A DNA stretch of 64,000 nucleotides from Nocardioides soli (GTDB taxonomy: Bacteria > Actinomycetota > Actinomycetes > Propionibacteriales > Nocardioidaceae): NCBI RefSeq assembly GCF_014191495.1, contig NZ_JACHWR010000005.1:186001-250000 (forward strand), written 5' to 3'. The notes under the pieces are model-generated. The model saw only the letters and a program-made list of their open reading frames with translations. It did not search any database and was not told the DNA's origin. Shown here piece by piece: positions 57,831 through 64,000 of this stretch (position 1 is the first letter of the stretch; every line of letters begins with the position of its first letter). Position numbers and translations under genes: made by a program.

Positions 57831-59144
57831 CTATGCCACCGTGCTGCTCGGGGTGCCGATGGCACTCGCGTTCGGGTCGGGCCGCAGGTCGCCGGCGGCC
57901 ACCGGCAGGTACCGCTCCCAGGCGGCGGGCCGCGGCACCGCGCGCACGCTCGTCGACAGCGTCGGGATCAGCGCGACCAGGGCGGTGAGGCCGCCGAGCA
58001 CGGCGATCGCGGGGCCGCCGCCGAGGCCCGTGAGCAGTGCGCCCGCGATGAAGGGCGCGAGCGGCATCGCCGACATCGACACGAACTGCATGGTCGACTG
58101 CACGCGGCCCTGGAGCTCGACCGGCGTCACGGCGATCCGGTAGGAGCCGATGCCGGCATTGCCCGCGGGGTTGAGGAAGAGGCCGAGCGCGAGGGCCGCG
58201 GCGACGACCGCCGGGCTGTTCCAGAGCGCCATCGGTACGACGAGGGGCACGAAGCTCCACGCGATCGCGACGGTCAGGCGGCCGGTCGGCAGCCGGTCGA
58301 TGAGCCACGGCGCGACGATCGCGCCGAGGATGCCGGCGACGCCGGCGGCGGTCTCGACGAGACCGATCTGGAAGGCGGGGACGCCGCCCTCGATCAGGCG
58401 CAGCACCGCGGCGAAGAAGAGCGCGTTGACGGCCAGGTTGGTCAGCGCCGACCACACCGTCAGCACCCGGAAGAGCGGCCGCGCCCGGATGAACGTGAAG
58501 CCCTCGGCGAGGTTCCGGCGCAGCGTCGGCCGGCCCGGCGTGCCGGCGGGCCGCGCAGGGGCGGACAGGTCGGCGCGGATCCGGCCGAGCAGCACCCACG
58601 ACACGGCGAACGTGACGGTGTTGACCGCGAACGGCAGCCACCGCGTCACGGCGTACAGCACGCCGCCGAGCGGGGCGCCGACCAGCGCCGCGATGTGCTG
58701 GCGGGCCTGGTTCTGCGAGAGCGCGGTGGGCAGGTCCTCGGTGTCCACGATCGCGCGCACGGCCGAGATCTCCGCCGGCCCGAAGAGGCCGGCCGCGGCC
58801 CCGGTGAGGAGCGCGACGACCAGCACGTGGGGCACGGTCAGCGCGCCGGCCAGGCCGGCGGCTACGAGCGAGGCGTAGAGCAGCACGCCCGTGCCGCTCG
58901 CCGTGCGCATCACGCGGCGCCGGTGGACCCGGTCGGCGAGCACCCCCGCCGGCAGCAGCGTGCCGGCCAGGCCGAGCAGGTAGAGCGCCTCGGCGGCGGC
59001 CGCCGCGAGTGCCGAGCCGGTGAGGGCGTAGGTGATCAGCGGGAAGACGAACGTGCTGATCCGGCTGCCCAGCTCGCTGATCGTCTGGCCGACCCAGAGC
59101 ACGGTGAAGTCGTGGTTGCGAGCGAGGGTCCGGTAGCTGCTCAT
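57831..59144 (-). CDS. MFS transporter, enterobactin-exporter-like (MFS_3) type
   Basis: 437-aa permease with about 12 helices: FTVLWVGQTISELGSRISTF in helix 1, LPAGVLADRVHRRRVMRTAS as motif A, GAAAGLFGPAEISAVRAIV in helix 4 and NQARQHIAALVGAPLGGVLY in helix 5. ATG 59144 has TATGTT 6 nt upstream, and the frame upstream of it has no support. It is divergent from an ArsR-like gene with three TTGCGCAA-type boxes between; one box abuts the -10, so the regulator likely represses this exporter. Substrate unknown (drug, siderophore or metabolite). Confidence 0.87.
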   Translation of the reverse strand: MSSYRTLARNHDFTVLWVGQTISELGSRISTFVFPLITYALTGSALAAAAAEALYLLGLAGTLLPAGVLADRVHRRRVMRTASGTGVLLYASLVAAGLAGALTVPHVLVVALLTGAAAGLFGPAEISAVRAIVDTEDLPTALSQNQARQHIAALVGAPLGGVLYAVTRWLPFAVNTVTFAVSWVLLGRIRADLSAPARPAGTPGRPTLRRNLAEGFTFIRARPLFRVLTVWSALTNLAVNALFFAAVLRLIEGGVPAFQIGLVETAAGVAGILGAIVAPWLIDRLPTGRLTVAIAWSFVPLVVPMALWNSPAVVAAALALGLFLNPAGNAGIGSYRIAVTPVELQGRVQSTMQFVSMSAMPLAPFIAGALLTGLGGGPAIAVLGGLTALVALIPTLSTSVRAVPRPAAWERYLPVAAGDLRPDPNASAIGTPSSTVA

Positions 59145-59156
59145 ATCCGCAACATA

Positions 59157-59193
59157 ACTTGCGCAAGTAATATTGCGCAATAGTTCGTGCGAA
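59157..59193. promoter_or_regulatory. ArsR-like operator: three TTGCGCAA-type boxes
   Basis: ACTTGCGCAAGT (59157-59168, perfect), ATTGCGCAAT (59172-59181, perfect) and TTCGTGCGAA (59184-59193, imperfect) lie in tandem between the divergent MFS and ArsR-like genes. The first adjoins the MFS -10 and the last lies just upstream of the TAGACT box of the regulator. Confidence 0.75.
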
Positions 59194-59213
59194 ACTCTGG
59201 CTAGACTGGCGAC

Positions 59214-59804
59214 ATGCCGTTCCAGTCCCGCGGGCAGCAGGTCCACGACCCGAAGATCTTGCGCGCGATCGCGCACCCGCTGCGCAATCGGATCCTGGCC
59301 GAGCTGTCCGCGAGCGGGTCGATGCGGGCGGCCGATCTGGCGCGGGAGCTGGACATCCCCGCCAACCAGGCGAGCTTCCACCTGCGCCAGCTCGCGAAGT
59401 ACGGCCTCGTCGAGGACGACCCCGACGCCGCCCGCGACCGGCGCGACCGGGTCTGGCGGCTGACCTCCGAGCACGGCCTGATGGTGAAGATCGACGAGCT
59501 CGAGCAGCAGCCGGGCGGCCGGGCCGCCTCCGCGGTCTTCCGGCAGAACGCCGCCGCGTGGGGACGCGCCGTCGTCGACGCGGCGTACGACGACGCGAAC
59601 CGGAGCCCGGACGCCTTCCGGACCGTCAACGAGCAGGCCCTGCGGCTCACCCGCGAGGAGGCCGAGCAGCTCGCGCAGGAGATCGACGAGGTGGTGGCCG
59701 GCTGGGCCGACCGCCACCGCGGTCGTGCCGACGAGCGGGCGACATACCTCTGGTTCTCGGTACTCCAGCCGCACCCGCAGGTCCACGCGGAGGGGGACGC
59801 CTGA
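59214..59804 (+). CDS. ArsR-like winged-helix transcriptional regulator
   Basis: 196-aa regulator. The N-terminal winged HTH reads AIAHPLRNRILAELSASGSMRAADLARELDIPANQASFHLRQLAKYGLVEDD (about 18-68), an ArsR/HTH_20 pattern without metal-binding cysteines. The C-terminal half is helical and acidic (LTREEAEQLAQEIDEVVAGW), typical of MFS-linked ArsR-like repressors. TAGACT lies 6 nt before the ATG (leaderless). It is divergent from the MFS gene and co-translated with the SCP-family gene (TGATG overlap). Confidence 0.87.
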   Translation: MPFQSRGQQVHDPKILRAIAHPLRNRILAELSASGSMRAADLARELDIPANQASFHLRQLAKYGLVEDDPDAARDRRDRVWRLTSEHGLMVKIDELEQQPGGRAASAVFRQNAAAWGRAVVDAAYDDANRSPDAFRTVNEQALRLTREEAEQLAQEIDEVVAGWADRHRGRADERATYLWFSVLQPHPQVHAEGDA

Positions 59805-60163
59805 TGCCCCCTCGCCTCCGGCCGGCCGACCCCGCCGAGGTCGCCGCCGCGCTGGCCCGCGTCCAGGCCGGTGCGCCCGACCGGGCCGACCTCCGCCTGC
59901 TGACCAAGCACTTCCTCGCCGTGCTCGAGCAGCGCGCGCCCGGACACTCCGTCGAGGTCCGGGTGCCGCCGTACGCCGCGGTGCAGGTGATCCCCGGTGT
60001 CCGGCACACCCGCGGCACCCCGCCTGCCGTGGTCGAGACCGACGCGGGCACCTGGATCGCCCTGGCCACCGGCGAGCTCGCCTGGTCGGACGCCGAGTCC
60101 GCCGGCCGGGTCGTCGCCTCGGGCGAGCGTGCCGACCTGACGCCGTACCTGCCGCTCGGATAG
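59804..60163 (+). CDS. Sterol carrier family protein (SCP-like)
   Basis: 119-aa protein of an actinobacterial family annotated as sterol carrier family. Visible conserved parts: LRLLTKHFLAVLEQRAPGHSVEVRVPPYAAVQV near residue 30 and TPPAVVETDAGTWIALATGELAWSDA near 72, the latter like the SCP2 segment shared with maleylpyruvate isomerase C-domains. A relative (Rv0807) sits next to purF in M. tuberculosis; here it follows an ArsR-like gene with a 1-nt overlap. No demonstrated ligand. A long hairpin follows the stop. Confidence 0.75.
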   Translation: MPPRLRPADPAEVAAALARVQAGAPDRADLRLLTKHFLAVLEQRAPGHSVEVRVPPYAAVQVIPGVRHTRGTPPAVVETDAGTWIALATGELAWSDAESAGRVVASGERADLTPYLPLG

Positions 60164-60170
60164 CCCGCCG

Positions 60171-60241
60171 GTCGGATAGTCCGTCACGTTCTGGTTGCCC
60201 CAGGGCGGTGACGGCAGCCATTTCGTGACGGACTATCCCGA
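60171..60241 (+). terminator. Extended hairpin before the dipeptidase gene
   Basis: GTCGGATAGTCCGTCACG pairs with CGTGACGGACTATCCCGAC (one bulge). Partial pairing of TTCTGGTTGCC with GGCAGCCATTT extends it. It begins 8 nt after the SCP-like stop; the next promoter box (TAGGGT, 60247-60252) follows at once. Confidence 0.75.
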
Positions 60242-60259
60242 CGATCTAGGGTCGGGCAC

Positions 60260-61597
60260 ATGAGCGACGACATCCGCGGCAAGGTCCAGGCCATCCTCCC
60301 GAGCGTCCGGACGGACCTCGAGGACCTGGTGCGGATCCAGTCGGTCAGCGCGGACCCGGAGCGGCTCGGGGAGGTCGAGCGGAGCGCGCAGCGGACCGCC
60401 GAGCTGTTCGCGGCCGAGGGGGTCGACGTCGAGATCGTGCGCGCCTTCGAGGGCGCGCCGCCCGCCGTCGTCGGCGAGAAGAAGGGGCCGGAGGGCGCGC
60501 CGACCGTGCTGCTCTACGCCCACCACGACGTGCAGCCCGAGAACGACCACGCCGACTGGGACTCCGCGCCCTGGGAGCCGACCGAGCGCGACGGCCGCCT
60601 CTACGGCCGCGGCGCGGCCGACGACAAGGCCGGGATCATGGCGCACGTCGGCGCGCTGCGTGCGCTCGGCGACGACCTGCCCGTGACGGTCCGGCTCTTC
60701 ATCGAGGGCGAGGAGGAGGTCGCGAGCGCGACGCTCCCGCAGCTGCTCGAGCAGTACCAGGACCGGCTGAAGGCCGACGTCATCGTGATCGCCGACTCCG
60801 GCAACTGGGACATCGGCGTGCCCGCGCTGACCACCAGCCTGCGTGGCCTGATCCGGGTCGACGTGGAGCTGCGCACGCTCACCCACGCGGTCCACTCCGG
60901 CATGTGGGGCGGCCTCGCGCCCGACGCGATCATGGCGCTGATCCGCCTGCTGAACTCGCTCTGGACCGAGGACGGCGCCCCCGCGGTCGCCGGGCTCGTC
61001 AGCGGCCCGGCCGCCCCGGTCGAGTACCCGGAGGACCGGCTGCGCGCCGAGTCCGGCGCCATCGACGGACTCTCCTGGGTCGGCCAGGGACCGGCGGTCG
61101 AGCGACTCTGGACGCAGCCGGCGATCACGGTCACCGGCTTCGACGCCCCGAAGGTCGCGGGCGCCTCCAACACGCTCAGCCCGGTCGCGCGCGCCCGGGT
61201 GACGATCCGGATCGCGCCCGGCGACACCGCCGAGAACGCCGTCGCGCGGCTCGAGGCGCACCTGCGCGCGCACGTGCCGTGGGGCGCGTCGCTGGGCACG
61301 ACCGTCGTCGACACCGGCGAGCCGATCGCGCTGCCGGCCGACGGCCCGGCGTACGACGCGGCGCGCGCGGCGTTCACCGAGGCCTGGGACGGCACCGCGC
61401 CCGTCGACATGGGCGTGGGCGGATCGATCCCGTTCATCGCGGAGTTCCTCGAGGCGTTCCCGGAGGCGAGCGTGCTCGTCACCGGAGTGGAGGACCCCGA
61501 CACCCGTGCCCACGGCGCCAACGAGGGTCTGCACCTCGCGGAGTTCGAGCGGGTGGTGCTCGCCGAGGCGCTGCTGCTCAGGAACCTGGCGCGCTGA
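60260..61597 (+). CDS. M20 family dipeptidase
   Basis: Zinc-dependent M20 peptidase, probably cytosolic dipeptidase, 445 aa. Metal-binding motifs: LLYAHHDVQPEN near 84-95 (first His and following Asp), GRGAADDKAGIMAH near 115 (bridging Asp) and IEGEEEVASATLP near 151 (catalytic and metal-binding Glu pair). A lid domain with HAVHSGMWGG is inserted near 210, and the last ligand histidine lies in TRAHGANEGLHLAEF near 420. TAGGGT lies 7 nt before the ATG (leaderless). Its last 20 bp overlap the convergent histidine kinase. Confidence 0.92.
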   Translation: MSDDIRGKVQAILPSVRTDLEDLVRIQSVSADPERLGEVERSAQRTAELFAAEGVDVEIVRAFEGAPPAVVGEKKGPEGAPTVLLYAHHDVQPENDHADWDSAPWEPTERDGRLYGRGAADDKAGIMAHVGALRALGDDLPVTVRLFIEGEEEVASATLPQLLEQYQDRLKADVIVIADSGNWDIGVPALTTSLRGLIRVDVELRTLTHAVHSGMWGGLAPDAIMALIRLLNSLWTEDGAPAVAGLVSGPAAPVEYPEDRLRAESGAIDGLSWVGQGPAVERLWTQPAITVTGFDAPKVAGASNTLSPVARARVTIRIAPGDTAENAVARLEAHLRAHVPWGASLGTTVVDTGEPIALPADGPAYDAARAAFTEAWDGTAPVDMGVGGSIPFIAEFLEAFPEASVLVTGVEDPDTRAHGANEGLHLAEFERVVLAEALLLRNLAR

Positions 61598-63365
61598 CGC
61601 CGGCCGCGGCAGGCAGCCGCACCCGGAAGGTGCTGCCCGTCCCGAGCGCCGACTCGAGGTCGACCCGGCCGCCGTGCCGCGCGGCGAGCCGGCGCACGAT
61701 CGCGAGCCCGAGGCCGGTGCCCGACTGCTGCGCCGCCTCGGGGTCCGCGGACCGGTAGAACTCCTCGAACACGTGCTGCTGGTCGGCGGCGGAGATGCCG
61801 ATGCCGTCGTCGGTGCAGGTGAGCACGACCTCGCCGTCGTCGGCCTCGAGGCGTACGTCGACGTGGCCGCCGCCGCGCGTGTACTTCACCGCGTTGCCGA
61901 CGAGGTTGGCGACGACGTGCTCGAGCTCGTGGGCGATCCCGAGCACCGGGGCGGGGCCGCCCGGCAGCGTGGTCGTCATGGTGATGCCCCGGGCCTGGGC
62001 CGGCCCGGTGTTGAGCTCGACGATGTCGGCGACGACGGGGGTGAGGTCGACCGGCCCGGCTCCGTCGAGGCCGGTGGCGTCCGCGGTGCGGTGCAGCACC
62101 AGCAGCTCCTCGACGACCCGTGAGAGGCGGGTGCTGCCGCGTCGGATCGCGGCGATGGCCGTGTGCGAGAGGTCGGAGAGGTTCGGGTCCTCCGCGAGGA
62201 TCTCCAGGTAGCCGACGATGCTGGTCAGCGGCGTGCGCAGCTCGTGGGAGACCGTGGCGACCAGGTGGCTCTTGTACTCGGCGAGCTCCTGGAGCTCCCC
62301 GACCAGCTGGTGCTCCCGCTCGAACATCCGAGCGCTCGCGAGCGCTCGGCCGAGGTCGCGGCCGATGTCCAGCGCCATCGCGGCCTCGACCTCGCTCCAC
62401 TCCGCGCCGCTCCGGCCGCGAGTCATGCCGATCCAGCCGAGGCACTCCCCGCCGGAGCCGAGCGGGGCCAGCAGCAGGGAGCCCGCCGAGGTGGTGGAGA
62501 GGAACGCCATCACCTCGGCGTACGCCCCCGCGCCGAGCGGCTCCGGCGACTGCCGGTCGGGGGCGAACACGCCCACGTCCTGGCGGTCCCAGAGCGCCTC
62601 GGCGTACTGCTCGAGGAGCGCGACGGTCGTGGACGGCGGGATCACCGGGTCGTGGTCGTGGACGGCCCGCGGCTGCTCGCCGACCAGCTGGGTCCACAGC
62701 GCCTGGACCCGGAAGCCGTCGACGATCGCGGTCGCGCTCTCGGTCAGCGCCCGGGCGGCGGACATCGACGCCGAGGCGCGGCGCACGATGTCGGCCGCGG
62801 CCGCCGCCAGCCGCACCCGCTCCGCCATCCGCTCGCGCTCCAGCGTCGCGGCCACCGCCCCGCCGGCCTGGCGGGCGTAGACGTCGAGCAGCGCGCGCTT
62901 CCCCTCGTCGGGGATCAGGCCGTCGCGGGGCACGTCGAAGCCGAGGACCGCGAGCAGCCGGCCGCCGTCGTCGTACAGCGGCGCGACCAGCAGGTCCTCG
63001 GGGTGCCACGCGTCGTCGGGTACGTCGCGGGGCCCGTCGGAGGTCCAGCCCCACTTGTCGATGTCGAGCCCGTGCCGGTCGTGGCGCACGAACGTGAGCC
63101 GACCCCAGTCCTCGCCGTTGCGCATCGCCTCGAGCAGCGGCTCGACCGGGGCCAGGGTGTCGAGCAGGGCGTCGCGCGCCTCCTGCGGCCCGACCACGCA
63201 CAGCAGCTGGAGGTAGCCGTCGTCGCGGACCGCGCTCACGCCCACCACGTCGAAGCCGGCGACCTCGGCGATCGCCTCGATGATCGACTGCAGCGCCTCC
63301 TTGGACCGGTCGTCGGACCAGCGGGAGCCGCGGACCGGCCGCTCGTCTCCGGCGATGTCCGTCAT
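61578..63365 (-). CDS. GAF-domain sensor histidine kinase
   Basis: 595-aa two-component kinase without membrane helices, so probably a cytosolic sensor. Two GAF-like domains (about 25-175 and 190-345: ALLDVYARQAGGAVAATLERE, then LLLAPLGSGGECLGWIGMTRG) lead through a coiled coil to the H-box LVATVSHELRTPLTSIVGYLE with the phospho-accepting His near 374. HATPase motifs follow: NLVGNAVKYTRGGG (N box), CTDDGIGISAADQQHVFEEF (G1/F) and GTGLGLAIVRRLAARHGG (G2). No response regulator is visible in the window. A second, related kinase lies 32 bp upstream on the same strand. Confidence 0.93.
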   Translation of the reverse strand: MTDIAGDERPVRGSRWSDDRSKEALQSIIEAIAEVAGFDVVGVSAVRDDGYLQLLCVVGPQEARDALLDTLAPVEPLLEAMRNGEDWGRLTFVRHDRHGLDIDKWGWTSDGPRDVPDDAWHPEDLLVAPLYDDGGRLLAVLGFDVPRDGLIPDEGKRALLDVYARQAGGAVAATLERERMAERVRLAAAAADIVRRASASMSAARALTESATAIVDGFRVQALWTQLVGEQPRAVHDHDPVIPPSTTVALLEQYAEALWDRQDVGVFAPDRQSPEPLGAGAYAEVMAFLSTTSAGSLLLAPLGSGGECLGWIGMTRGRSGAEWSEVEAAMALDIGRDLGRALASARMFEREHQLVGELQELAEYKSHLVATVSHELRTPLTSIVGYLEILAEDPNLSDLSHTAIAAIRRGSTRLSRVVEELLVLHRTADATGLDGAGPVDLTPVVADIVELNTGPAQARGITMTTTLPGGPAPVLGIAHELEHVVANLVGNAVKYTRGGGHVDVRLEADDGEVVLTCTDDGIGISAADQQHVFEEFYRSADPEAAQQSGTGLGLAIVRRLAARHGGRVDLESALGTGSTFRVRLPAAAGVSAPGS

Positions 63366-63397
63366 GAGTCCGTCGAGTCGGTCATCGATCGGTCCCG

Positions 63398-64000
63398 TCA
63401 GGCCGCCGGCAGGTGCACCCGGAAGGTGCTGCCGTGGCCGAGCTCCGACTCGATCTCCAGGCGGCCGTCGTGGCGGTCGACGATCCGCCGCACGATGGCG
63501 AGACCGAGGCCGGTGCCCGGCTGGGAGATCGCGAGCGGGTTGGAGGAGCGGAAGAACTCGGTGCCGAGGCGCTCCCGGTCCGCCGCCGAGATGCCGATGC
63601 CCTCGTCGGCGCAGGTCAGCACGACCTCCGCCCCGACGTGCTCGAGGCGCACCGTGACGCTGCCCCCCTCGGGGGTGTACTTGACGGCGTTGCTGAGCAG
63701 GTTGGCGGTCACCCGGTCGAGCTCGTCGGCGTCGCCGAGGGCGACCACCGGGTGGTCCGGCAGCTCGACGCGCAGGTCGATCCGCTTCTGATCGGCGGCG
63801 AGGCCGACCAGGTCCACCACGTCGTCGACGACGTCGCGCAGGTCGACCGGGCGGGCGATGACGGGGTTGTCGGGGTCGCCGACCTTCGAGAGCAGCAGCA
63901 GGTCGTCGATGACCTTGACCATCCGCTGGGCGCCCCGCTCCATCGCGGCGAGCGACCCCTTCGCCGTACCGGAGAGGTCCGGCGACGACTCGAGCATCTC
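63398..64000 (-). CDS. Sensor histidine kinase, C-terminal part (5' end outside window)
   Basis: About 200 C-terminal residues of a second kinase; the window edge cuts it within the HisKA dimerisation helices. Visible are AQRMVKVIDDLLLLSKVG (end of HisKA), NLLSNAVKYTPEGG (N box), CADEGIGISAADRERLGTEFF (G1/F) and GTGLGLAIVRRIVDRHDGRLE (G2). It is clearly paralogous to the downstream GAF kinase, for example GSTFRVHLPAA against GSTFRVRLPAA, suggesting tandem duplication. Sensor domain and H-box lie outside. Confidence 0.9.
   Translation of the reverse strand, partial: EMLESSPDLSGTAKGSLAAMERGAQRMVKVIDDLLLLSKVGDPDNPVIARPVDLRDVVDDVVDLVGLAADQKRIDLRVELPDHPVVALGDADELDRVTANLLSNAVKYTPEGGSVTVRLEHVGAEVVLTCADEGIGISAADRERLGTEFFRSSNPLAISQPGTGLGLAIVRRIVDRHDGRLEIESELGHGSTFRVHLPAA

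Noticed and set aside
1..64000. tRNA or rRNA genes
   Set aside because: I looked for T-loop sequences and conserved rRNA blocks in the intergenic gaps and found none; a covariance-model scan would settle this.

Overview
The window is very GC-rich DNA from an actinobacterium, most likely a Nocardioides-type member of the Propionibacteriales. This is an inference from base composition, a class I lysyl-tRNA synthetase, many leaderless -10/start arrangements (TANNNT, 6-8 nt, then ATG or GTG), and gene neighbourhoods that resemble Mycobacterium tuberculosis around clpB, pyrE, the SpoU-type methyltransferase, fba, the DUF3151 gene and purA. Both ends cut through genes: clpB on the left and a sensor histidine kinase on the right.

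Layout. 1-10.8 kb is a core block: 3' part of clpB, a membrane protein, a DapC-like aminotransferase, pyrE, two convergent DedA genes, an RNA methyltransferase, a LOG-like protein followed by an orphan coding tail, class II fba, an EmrB-type exporter and a DUF3151 gene. 10.8-17.2 kb holds a LysR/YeiH pair, class I lysS, an HTH regulator and a lipid kinase. 17.2-46.3 kb is a purine hub with purA-purD-purB, purC, purS-purQ and purL. Between these lie a CMD protein, a second exporter, a HIT-like protein, an acyl-CoA ligase, small membrane proteins, a cell-wall-type secreted DUF1906 protein, a TetR/MFS pair and two very large secreted proteins (1182 and 2201 aa). Each of these two giants is transcribed divergently from a pur gene.

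46.2-56.6 kb begins with an orphan antitoxin-like DNA-binding protein and a methyltransferase. It continues with a striking cassette: a 2016-aa secreted RTX/cadherin/Big-type/beta-helix protein, three tandem phage tail-collar (MdpB-like) proteins, a GNAT acetyltransferase and a divergent pair of DUF6916-type proteins, one of them exported. No other phage genes accompany it, so this is the best candidate here for an undescribed surface or export system. 56.6-64 kb holds a WYL regulator, an ArsR-like/MFS divergent pair with clear operator boxes, an SCP-family protein, an M20 dipeptidase and two tandem histidine kinases.

Non-coding structure is rich. There are several perfect long hairpins between convergent genes and at least four dispersed repeat families: GGTTTCGA...CTCAACC REP-like elements, CATCAAGGGATGA hairpin elements, a GCGTGCCTCGC element, and GTTGAATC palindromes. 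Some of these supply the stop codon of the neighbouring gene. I saw no tRNA, rRNA, CRISPR array or insertion sequence.
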